Virus record (IMG/VR): IMGVR_UViG_3300008448_000858 | Location: 1 to 20,424 of that record | Reading direction: 5' to 3' (one strand) | Length of the DNA stretch: 20,424 nt | DNA from: a virus | In this document: piece by piece, positions 5,718-14,000 of the stretch | How the letters are laid out: each line of letters begins with the position of its first letter | Position numbering within the stretch: position 1 is the stretch's first letter | Notes under the pieces: model-generated | Database searches by the model: none | What the model saw: the letters and a program-made list of their open reading frames with translations, nothing else | Told to the model about the DNA's origin: nothing | Made by a program: the position numbers and the translations under genes

Positions 5718-6874
5718 TGGCTACTCCTATTGAATTAGAACAACAAAGACAAGAAGAAGCAGCAGCCGCTGAAAAACAAACTTTATCGGCTAATCAAAAA
5801 TCTGTGGAAACAAATCAAATTCAAAAGTCAACTCCTGAAGATCAAAAACCTAAAGGAGCTGCTAAGTTATCTTCAATTTTATTTACTTTAGGTTCTCAAA
5901 TCCCTCAAATTATACAACCTTCTTTAGAAAATTTAATCAATAAATATATTCAAGATCCTAATGTATGCCCAGCTGGAGTAAATTTAACTGAATTAATTGA
6001 TCAAAGAAACAATATTACTGATCAACTAAATAATATAGGTGTAAGAATAAATCAAACAGGAACAGCCATAACAGGTATATCTAATTTTTTAGGTGTTATT
6101 ATTCCTATTCTAACAGCTGTAGATATAGCCGCTGTTGGTGTGTCTACTGCTTCTAAATTTTTACCTACTGTACCTGGAGCTGTACCTGCTGCTTTAAATG
6201 ATATTCAAACATTTATTAGAAAAACAACATTTGACCAATATGGTAATTCTAAATTAGCTAAATTACAAGGAGTAATAAGTAGTTCAGCTTTATCTATTTC
6301 TATTGTTGGTTCATATGTTTTAACAGCTGTTAATACCTTATCATTAATTGATGCTTTTATTTTATCTTGTGATAAATTTTCTAATTTAATACCTACAACC
6401 CCAGAAATTAATAGTATAGCAGACTCACAAAGACAAGCTAACCAGACACAAAACCAAACAACTTATAAAGGATTTATAATTGAGATTGAAATAGTACCTT
6501 TTACTCCTACAGTTAACCGTAGAAGAGCAATTGGTAAAAATTCTCAAGGTATCAAATTGGTAGCTAGTGATTTATCATTTACAACAAATGATTTAACATT
6601 AATTAATGAGTTAAAACTAATAATTGATAACAATAATTTATTTGCAGAGATACCACCACCACAATCTGTAACCTCTATAACCTCTACAACTATTGAATTA
6701 CCATCTACAACTTCTTCTACATCAACTACCCCTACAGGTGATCCTACTCCTTTAGGTTATTTAGGTAAATATGTTGGTGAAAAAGGATATGATGTTCGAG
6801 ATAATGGTTCTGTTGAAGATGTATATGATTGGGATGGTAGTAAATGGATTTTTATAGAAACTAGAAACATTTAA
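5717..6874 (+). CDS. Putative baseplate/hub-associated virion protein with two hydrophobic segments
   Basis: 385-residue protein of unrecognised family. Residues 1-50 are Gln/Glu/Lys-rich and probably disordered or coiled. Two long hydrophobic stretches, at about 119-150 (ISNFLGVIIPILTAVDIAAV onward) and 186-217 (SALSISIVGSYVLTAVNTLS onward), look like membrane helices, flanked by amphipathic helices. Residues about 250-310 form an alpha/beta region (YKGFIIEIEIVPF...). A Thr/Ser-rich linker at 317-345 leads to a small aromatic C-terminal module (LGYLGKYVGEKGYDVRDNGS, then YDWDGSKWIFIE). Placed between the spike and the wedge genes, it could be a hub-associated protein that enters the host membrane on contraction. 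That function is inferred only from position and hydrophobicity. It is TAATG-coupled to the spike gene. Confidence 0.7.
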   Translation: MATPIELEQQRQEEAAAAEKQTLSANQKSVETNQIQKSTPEDQKPKGAAKLSSILFTLGSQIPQIIQPSLENLINKYIQDPNVCPAGVNLTELIDQRNNITDQLNNIGVRINQTGTAITGISNFLGVIIPILTAVDIAAVGVSTASKFLPTVPGAVPAALNDIQTFIRKTTFDQYGNSKLAKLQGVISSSALSISIVGSYVLTAVNTLSLIDAFILSCDKFSNLIPTTPEINSIADSQRQANQTQNQTTYKGFIIEIEIVPFTPTVNRRRAIGKNSQGIKLVASDLSFTTNDLTLINELKLIIDNNNLFAEIPPPQSVTSITSTTIELPSTTSSTSTTPTGDPTPLGYLGKYVGEKGYDVRDNGSVEDVYDWDGSKWIFIETRNI

Positions 6875-6886
6875 TATTTATAAACA
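6875..6886 (+). promoter_or_regulatory. TATTTATAA motif before the 6887 gene
   Basis: TATTTATAAACA fills the 12-base gap between the stop at 6874 and the ATG at 6887. It matches the motifs at 4081 and 15546. As a -10 box it would place the transcript start inside the following gene, so if real it would serve gp25 and gp6 further on, or act as an A-rich translation leader. Confidence 0.25.
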
Positions 6887-7228
6887 ATGAAACCATCAGA
6901 TTTTAAAAAAATGATCAAAGAAGCAGTAAAGGAAGCTATTCAAGAAGAATTGAAAGATATTCTATTGGAAGCTGTTCGTGCTCCTAAGACAATTGTTACA
7001 GAGTCAATTAGAGATACTTATGCTCAACCTCATCTTTCAAAACCAAAACAACTAACACCTCAAGAAAGACAAGCAATGTTTGGAGGTATTTTAGAAGAAA
7101 TGCAAGGTGGTGGAGCAGCTACTTCAGCTTATGCTGGTGAATTTAAACCTCAGTCTGTAGATCCTAATGGGGCTTTACCTGAAGGTAGTGTTGGATTAGA
7201 TCAAATAATGAATTTATTAAATAAATAA
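6887..7228 (+). CDS. Small hypothetical virion-region protein
   Basis: 113-residue protein that I cannot assign. Residues 1-33 form a charged amphipathic helix (MKPSDFKKMIKEAVKEAIQE and a second EELKDILLEAV turn), a pattern often seen in short N-terminal docking helices of phage structural proteins. The centre is Pro/Gln-rich with LTPQERQAMFGGILEEMQ near 56-73. A Gly/Ala stretch (GGGAATSAYAGEF) and a C-terminal helix SVGLDQIMNLLNK follow. It ends in a TAATG junction with gp25, and its position among baseplate genes suggests a minor structural or assembly role. A minus-strand frame across its end is a shadow of this gene and gp25. Confidence 0.7.
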   Translation: MKPSDFKKMIKEAVKEAIQEELKDILLEAVRAPKTIVTESIRDTYAQPHLSKPKQLTPQERQAMFGGILEEMQGGGAATSAYAGEFKPQSVDPNGALPEGSVGLDQIMNLLNK

Positions 7229-7635
7229 TGGCGTTTGGAGCTAAAAAAATATTTCCTGTAGACTTAAAACCTGGCACTGCTGTTGGGGTGGCTCTACCTT
7301 TTAATGCTCCTGCTGTTTTTCGTTCAACATACACTACTAAAGAAGCTATTAAGAATAACTTAATTAATTTCTTTTTGACTAACCAAACCGAAAGATATTT
7401 AAATCCTACTTTTGGAGCCAATTTAAGAGCTTTTATTTTTCAACAAATTGCTGTTGGAAATTTAGAAAGTTTAAAACAAAATATACAACAACAATTAAGT
7501 ACTTATTTTCCTAATGTTAATGTAGCAAGTTTAAATATTGACTCTATTAATGACCTTAACCAAGTGAATATTGAATTAACATACAATGTAATTGACACTG
7601 GTATATCTGATAACATTAATATTACCTTTACATAA
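7228..7635 (+). CDS. 25: Baseplate wedge protein gp25 (GPW/gp25 family)
   Basis: 135-residue member of the gp25/P2 gpW family, the small wedge component conserved in contractile tails, type VI secretion (TssE) and R-type pyocins, where it helps the baseplate start sheath polymerisation. The family core is visible: TTKEAIKNNLINFFLTNQTE, directly followed by RYLNPTFGANLRAFIFQQ (about residues 35-72). The Leu-Thr-x-x-x-E-R-x-x-x-P-x-F-G pattern is the gp25 hallmark. A helix and a C-terminal beta pair (VNIELTYNVIDTG) follow. Length is normal for the family. It lies directly before gp6 with a TAATG junction; the same gp25-then-gp6 (W-then-J) order occurs in many contractile phages, and the products assemble in the same wedge. 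Confidence 0.9.
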   Translation: MAFGAKKIFPVDLKPGTAVGVALPFNAPAVFRSTYTTKEAIKNNLINFFLTNQTERYLNPTFGANLRAFIFQQIAVGNLESLKQNIQQQLSTYFPNVNVASLNIDSINDLNQVNIELTYNVIDTGISDNINITFT

Positions 7636-9494
7636 TGGCTAATAAAAAAAACATACAATACATAAATAAAGATTTTACAGAATTAAGAGCTAGTCTTATT
7701 GACTATGCTAAAACTTATTTCCCAAACACATATACAGACTTTAGTCCTACCTCACCAGGTATGATGTTTATGGAAATGGCCGCTTATGTTGGTGATGTTT
7801 TATCTTTCTATATGGATAACCAAATCCAAGAAAACTTTTTACAATACGCTAGACAACCTAATAATTTGTATGAGTTAGCTTATATGTTTGGTTATAAGCC
7901 TAATGTAACTCAAGTAGCTACTACTATTGTTGATTTTTATCAACAAATACCAGCTACTGGACCTACATCAAGTCGAGTACCTGATTTTAGTTATTCCCTT
8001 TTTGTACCCGCGAATTCAAATGTGACCTCAACTTCTAATGCATCTATATCTTTTCTAATTGAAGATCCTGTAGACTTTTCAGTCTCAAGTTCAGGTGACC
8101 CAACTGAAATTACAGTCTATGAAGTTGATGGAAGTGGTACTCCTTTATATTTTCTTTTAAAGAAATCAAGAAAAGCAATATCTGCTAACATAAACACTGT
8201 ACCTTTTAGTTTTGGTGCTCCAGTTCAATTTTCAACTGTAGACATTAATGATGATAAAATTATTGGTATTTTGGATATTATTGATACTGATGGAAATGAA
8301 TGGTATGAAGTAGATTATTTAGGTCAAGAAATGATTTTTAATTCTATTAAAAATACAAATGTTAATGACCCTAATTTATCTCAATATGCTGGTGATACTC
8401 CTTATATTTTAAAATTAGAAAAAATCCAACGTAGATTTGCTACTCGTGTTATTAATACTGGATCTTTACAATTACAATTTGGAGCAGGTACAGCAGATGA
8501 TACAGATGAGGAAATCACTCCAAATCCAAACAATGTAGGTATTGGTTTACCTTTTGAACAAGATAAATTAACAACTGCTTATTCACCTGAAAATTTCTTA
8601 TTTACTAAAACATATGGTATAGCCCCTTCCCAGACAACTTTAAATGTTAGATATCTAACAGGCGGAGGAGTAGAAGCAAACGTACCGGCTAATGATTTAG
8701 CCACTTTAAACTCTACCATTACTTTCTTAAACACAGGTTTAGCAACTGACACTGCTAATTATGTATTTGCTAGTTTAGCAGTTACTAATCCAGCGGCCGC
8801 TGATGGAGGTGGTGATGGAGATACAATTGAAGAAATTAGACAAAACTCTTCAGCTAATTTTGCTACTCAATTACGTAACGTAACTCAAAATGATTATTTA
8901 GTAAGAGCACTTTCAATGCCTGCTAGATATGGAGTTGTTTCTAAAGCATATATTGAGCCTACTAAAGCACAATCTATTTCAGCTGGTGAGTCTCAATCAG
9001 TATTGGATTTATATATTTTATCATACAATGTAAATAACCAACTAACAACTACTTCTTTAGCTTTAAAACAGAATGTTATAACTTATCTTTCTCAATATAG
9101 AATGGTAAATGATTCTGTAACAATTAAAGATGCCTTTATTATTAATATTGGAGTAAATTTTGATATTATTGTTTTACCTAACTTTAATAGTAATGAAGTA
9201 TTAACAAGATGTATCTTAGCTTTACAAGAATATTTTGCTATTGATAGATGGCAAATTAATCAACCTATTGTTTTAAGAGACATTTATATTCTTTTAGATA
9301 GAATTGAAGGTGTACAAACTGTTAAGACAATTAACATTACTAATTTAGTAGGAGAAAGTTTAGGGTATAGCAAATACGCTTATGATATAAACGGAGCCAC
9401 AGCAGATAATGTGGTTTATCCCTCATTAGACCCGTCTATATTTGAAGTAAAATACCCTAACCAGGACATCCAAGGAAGAGTAGTACCTTTATAA
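7635..9494 (+). CDS. 6: Baseplate wedge protein gp6 (Baseplate_J family)
   Basis: 619-residue wedge protein of the gp6/P2 gpJ family, which forms the inner baseplate ring and changes shape when the tail contracts. The N-terminus is diagnostic of T4-type gp6: NIQYINKDFTELRASLIDYA, FPNTYTDFSPTSPGMMFMEM and AAYVGDVLSFYMDNQIQENF within residues 6-74. The middle is beta-rich. The Baseplate_J region follows with TIEEIRQNSSANFATQLRNV and TQNDYLVRALSMPARYGVVS (about 395-434), and later FAIDRWQINQPIVLRDIYIL. T4 gp6 is of similar size. A short TTTATAATAAAA motif spans the stop and the gap to the next gene. This is the clearest evidence that the tail is contractile. Confidence 0.93.
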   Translation: MANKKNIQYINKDFTELRASLIDYAKTYFPNTYTDFSPTSPGMMFMEMAAYVGDVLSFYMDNQIQENFLQYARQPNNLYELAYMFGYKPNVTQVATTIVDFYQQIPATGPTSSRVPDFSYSLFVPANSNVTSTSNASISFLIEDPVDFSVSSSGDPTEITVYEVDGSGTPLYFLLKKSRKAISANINTVPFSFGAPVQFSTVDINDDKIIGILDIIDTDGNEWYEVDYLGQEMIFNSIKNTNVNDPNLSQYAGDTPYILKLEKIQRRFATRVINTGSLQLQFGAGTADDTDEEITPNPNNVGIGLPFEQDKLTTAYSPENFLFTKTYGIAPSQTTLNVRYLTGGGVEANVPANDLATLNSTITFLNTGLATDTANYVFASLAVTNPAAADGGGDGDTIEEIRQNSSANFATQLRNVTQNDYLVRALSMPARYGVVSKAYIEPTKAQSISAGESQSVLDLYILSYNVNNQLTTTSLALKQNVITYLSQYRMVNDSVTIKDAFIINIGVNFDIIVLPNFNSNEVLTRCILALQEYFAIDRWQINQPIVLRDIYILLDRIEGVQTVKTINITNLVGESLGYSKYAYDINGATADNVVYPSLDPSIFEVKYPNQDIQGRVVPL

Positions 9495-9503
9495 TAAAAC
9501 GAA

Positions 9504-10649
9504 ATGGCTGTATTAAAAATATTCCCCGAAAAAGACACAACATTATACTCTTTATTCCCTAATATGAATACAGGGTTAGATGAGATAGTTGAAGCTACTC
9601 TTACAACTTTTGCTTATTCTGATCCTAACCCCCAAACAAGTAGATTTTTAATTAAATTTGCTGATGAAGACATAACAGCTGCTTTTGACCCAATGCCTGA
9701 TAATATCTATCAAAGCGGAAGTTGGAATGCTATATTACAATGTTGGGTTTCTACAGTCACAGGATTAAATATTACTACTTCAGTTGATTGTTTCCCTGCT
9801 GCCCAAGAATGGGGAATGGGTACAGGACGTTACTTAGATGATCCTATTTCAACAGATGGTGCTAGTTGGATCTGGGCTGACTACTCAGGTAGCAATCAAT
9901 GGATTATTCCTCCAGTTGCTGGTGCTACATCATCATTTACATCTTCTGTTCCTTCAGGAGGAGGCACTTGGTATACAGGATCTCAATATACAGCGTCTGT
10001 AACTTTTAGTTATAGAACAGATAAAGATCTTAATTTAAATGTAACTAACACTCTTAGAGCTTGGACAACAGGTTCTGGGTCTGTACCTCTTACAAAATTA
10101 CCTAACCATGGTTTCTTATTAAAACAAAGACAAGAATTTGTTAATAATAAAAACTATCAACCGGAATTAAAATATTATTCTGTTGATACTAATACTATTT
10201 ACCCTCCAGCTTTACAAATTAGTTGGTTTGATTTTTCTTGGAATACAGGGTCATCAACTCAAACAATATTAAATACACTTCCTGCTACAATTAACTTAGC
10301 AGATAATCCTGGTGTTTTCTATAGCCAGAGTATAAACAGATTTAGAGTTACTGCTCGTCCTGAATACCCAATTCAATTATGGCAAACATCTTCAGTATAT
10401 ACAAACAATTTCTATTTACCTTCAGGTTCATCAACTTGGGCTATTAAAGATTTAGAAACTAATGAATATATAGTTGATTTTGATAATAGCTATACTCAGA
10501 TTAGTGCGGATGCTACTTCAAGTTATTTTGATGTTTATATGGATTTCTTACAACCTGAAAGATATTATAACATTTTAATTAAAACTACTTTAAATGGTTC
10601 AACAATAGTATTTAACAATCAATATTACTTTAAAGTTATTAATGGATAA
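9504..10649 (+). CDS. Baseplate/tail adhesion protein with DNRLRE-like domain
   Basis: 381-residue beta-rich virion protein. Residues about 5-245 show the order of features of a DNRLRE (CBM96-like) jelly-roll module, known from secreted and surface carbohydrate-associated proteins: FPEKDTTLYSLFPNMNTGLD at 7-26, a strand SRFLIKF at 46-52, CFPAAQEWGMGTG at 96-108, DLNLNVTNTLRAW at 175-187, LPNHGFLLKQ at 199-208 and PPALQISWFDFSW at 234-246. Residues about 250-381 look like one or two further beta-sandwich domains ending in YFDVYMDFLQPERYYNILIK. It follows gp6 and precedes a large wedge/fibre-like protein, so a peripheral baseplate protein that may touch host glycans fits. The DNRLRE reading is from pattern only. 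Confidence 0.75.
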   Translation: MAVLKIFPEKDTTLYSLFPNMNTGLDEIVEATLTTFAYSDPNPQTSRFLIKFADEDITAAFDPMPDNIYQSGSWNAILQCWVSTVTGLNITTSVDCFPAAQEWGMGTGRYLDDPISTDGASWIWADYSGSNQWIIPPVAGATSSFTSSVPSGGGTWYTGSQYTASVTFSYRTDKDLNLNVTNTLRAWTTGSGSVPLTKLPNHGFLLKQRQEFVNNKNYQPELKYYSVDTNTIYPPALQISWFDFSWNTGSSTQTILNTLPATINLADNPGVFYSQSINRFRVTARPEYPIQLWQTSSVYTNNFYLPSGSSTWAIKDLETNEYIVDFDNSYTQISADATSSYFDVYMDFLQPERYYNILIKTTLNGSTIVFNNQYYFKVING

Positions 10650-10999
10650 TGTCTGAAACTATACAATTAAATAAACAAGTATATGTAAAACCCCAATATG
10701 AAAGGGTTATTGATACTTCTTTTACTCAATTAGTTCAACCACCACCAGTAGCTCCTACCTCAATACCTGCTATAACAGTAGCAGAATTTTTTCAAAATTA
10801 TCAAGAAATATTTTTCCAAATACCTAAATTTGGAAGTGTAAATTCTCATGAGTACCTTATACAAACGAGCCAAGGTTACATAGGTGGTAATCAAGCTGAT
10901 GATGGTACTATACAAGCTTTAATTGATGAAATAACTCAATTAAGACAAGAAAACTTAGACCTACAACAACAAATTTTAACAGGAAGTCTACCAATATAA
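10649..10999 (+). CDS. Small baseplate-region protein with C-terminal coiled coil
   Basis: 116-residue protein of unknown function between two large structural genes. The N-terminus is extended and Pro-rich (VQPPPVAPTSIPAITV near 29-44). It then has VAEFFQNYQEIFFQIPKFGS at 44-63 and SHEYLIQTSQGYIG at 66-79. The last 30 residues form a Gln/Leu heptad helix (IQALIDEITQLRQENLDLQQ then QIL), suggesting oligomerisation, probably a trimer or dimer. Such a short adaptor may join the gp6/wedge layer to the peripheral protein encoded next, but this is inference. The start overlaps the previous stop (TAATG), and one base separates its stop from the next ATG. Confidence 0.75.
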   Translation: MSETIQLNKQVYVKPQYERVIDTSFTQLVQPPPVAPTSIPAITVAEFFQNYQEIFFQIPKFGSVNSHEYLIQTSQGYIGGNQADDGTIQALIDEITQLRQENLDLQQQILTGSLPI

Positions 11000-11000
11000 A

Positions 11001-14000
11001 ATGAATAGAATAGTAAATATCAATTCAATTAACCCTGAAACATTTGAACTTCAAACATATTCTGTTGAAGATAGTTCTCTTATTGCTTCCTTTGAGGTAG
11101 AAACTTCATTTAATCCATCTATAGATAAAGTTGAGTATTTTATTTATGATTTAAATGGTCAAATAGTTTATAGTAATGTTAATGGTTATCCTAACTATTC
11201 ATTAGTTAATAACACCTTAACCCTTGATCCTGTACAAGATTTAACTCAACAAGGATTTAATAATGGACAATATAATACTGTCTATAATTTTGTAAGCCCT
11301 AAACTTTCATCATCACCTACTTTCCCTTATTTTATTTCAGAAATAAGTTCAGACGGTACTGAAGTAAGATTAGATACTACAATTATACCTAATCAACAGG
11401 TAATTTCTTCTTCATTAGAATTAATAAATAGTATTAATACTACTACAGGAAGTTATTATGATTTTTATTTAGATTTTGGAGATAATAATTTATTAATTGC
11501 TGTTAATGCTTTACTTGATACTTCAAGTATTGATAACCCTACAGTGTTAATTAAGTTATATGAACCATTACCATCTTTATTTCCATTACAAACTCAATGT
11601 TGGGTTGTTACTCAAACAGCTAACTCTATAGCTTATAACATTGATATTAATTATGTTTTTGATAATTTAGATAACAATGTTTATTTAAAAGGTCCTAACT
11701 ATAATTTAAGCTTATCAGATCAAATAAACAATTCAACTGATTATATTAACTATAGTAATTTAAAAAATGCTACTAGTTCTTATAGCCAGGGAACAGGTAG
11801 TTTTAACTACCAATTAAATAATATTTTAGCTCAAACAGGAATAAACATTAATGTTGATTATTCTGAATATTCTAACTTTATACATTTTTCTTCTGCTTTA
11901 ACTAGATTAGAAAATTTTTATTATAAATTAGGATTATTAGAAGAATACACATATAGTGCTAGTTTATCAAACATTCCTTCAAGTGGTTCTTATTATGTTT
12001 CTTCAAGTAATATAGTTTATCAAAATAAAATTGATGAAATTATTACTACTTTTGACTCATATGAATATTATCTTTACTATACTTCAGGATCTACATCTTG
12101 GCCTAAAACAAATAGTAACCCACCATATATAAATGTTTCAACTACTTCAACAGCTGGTTTAAACTTTTTAGCTACCCAATCATTAGTAGCTGAAGAATAT
12201 GACCTTGAAAATAACGATGCTTTAGTTTTAGCTATACCTTCTTACATTAGAGAGGATAGTGAAAATGCTAATTATGAGTTATTTGTTGAGATGATAGGTC
12301 AAATGTTTGATAATGTTTTCTTATATTTACAAAACATTACTACTAAATTTGACGCTGATAATAGATTAAATTATGGTGTTTCAAAAGATTTAGTAGCTGA
12401 TATTTTAAGAGATGCTGGTATAACAATATATCAAAATAATTTCTCATCTAATGATTTATATCAAGCTTTATTAGGTATAACTCCATCAGGTAGTTTATAT
12501 AATTTACCTTATACAACAACTCAATACCCTGTACCTTCTGATTCTTTCCTTGATTATATAACAAATTATGTTACTGCTTCTTCTACCTCATCTTTATACC
12601 CTACAGATGATATAAATAAAGAAACATATAAACGTATTTATCATAACTTACCTTTATTATTAAAGAAAAAAGGATCAGTAGCAGGTTTAAGAGATTTAAT
12701 TACTACTTATGGTATCCCTGATACTGTTTTAAGAATTAATGAGTTTGGAGGTAAAGATAAAAATATAAATAGCTATGATAACTGGCAAGATGAATATAAT
12801 TATTCATTCTATACTAGTGGTTCATCTTATATAAGTTCATCATTTGAATTAAACACATTATGGGGAGCTACAGGTGATGTTCCTAGAGCTGTTGAATTTA
12901 GATTTAAAACAGATGGTTTACCAACTAATACAGCTTCAATTAGTAATGTAACTTTATTTGAAGCAATAGGATTAGTTCTTGAACAAAGTATCTTATCTTT
13001 AAGATATACAGGCTCAGGATATGTAAGTGCCTCTTACTCAGGTTCAATCCCTAGTCCTTATAATGAGTATGCTATATTAGATTTTGTTCCTGATAGAAAT
13101 AACCCAACAATTTCATCTAGTATTTATTTACCTTTTTATGATGGAGGATGGTGGTCAGTCTTAGTAAATACAGACAGTACTACAGGCTTTACTTTATATG
13201 CTGCTAACAAAAATTATGATGGAGAAGATGGAAACACAGTTAGTTTCCAAGCCTCATCTTCAGTGACCGCTGCCCAAACAATTTGGAATGCTACAAACAC
13301 TATATATTTTGGTAGAGAGGTATTTAATGCTACTCCTTTATTTACTGGTTCGTTCCAAGAAATTAGATATTATTCTCAACCAATAACTAAAGATAATTTT
13401 GATTCTTATGTTATGAATCCTTACTCTATTGAGTCAAGTGAATTCTTAGCATTTAGAGCTTCATTAGGAGGAGAACTATACACTGGTTCAAATTCAATCC
13501 ATCCTAAAGTAACAGGTTCTTGGGTTGCTACATCATCTTTTGCTTCAAATAGTGTTTTTAATTTTAGTGGAAGTTATTCTTGGGTTCCTAACACTGAAGT
13601 ATTCTATTTTGATCAAGTACCAGCAGGTATTCAAAATGCTATATCTCAAAAGATAAAAACAGGAAATACTGTTTTACCTTATAGTAGTAGTTTAGCTAAC
13701 GTTCCTGATGCTAACGTTTTATCTCCTTTTAGATCTATTCAACAACAATTTCCAGCTAGTGAAAGTTATACTAGAGATATTGATTATGTTGAAATAGCTT
13801 TTTCACCTCAAAATGAAATTAATGAAGATATAAATTCTCAATTTGGTTATTTTAACATTGGTGATGTAATTGGAGATCCTAGATTTCAATCTTCATCTTT
13901 AGATTATTATCCTGATTTAGAAGATTTAAGTTATGCTTATTTTGAAAAATATGAATCTAACTATGATTGGAATGATTACATTAGATTAATTAAATTTTTT

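Noticed and set aside
7164-7421. 85-codon open frame on the minus strand
   Set aside because: It lies across the end of the 6887 gene and the well-supported gp25 gene, has no recognisable motif, and all real genes here are on the plus strand.
12611-12618. TATAAATA, the exact T4 late promoter box
   Set aside because: It lies in the middle of the 1507-residue coding sequence with no gene start nearby, so it is most likely chance in AT-rich DNA.
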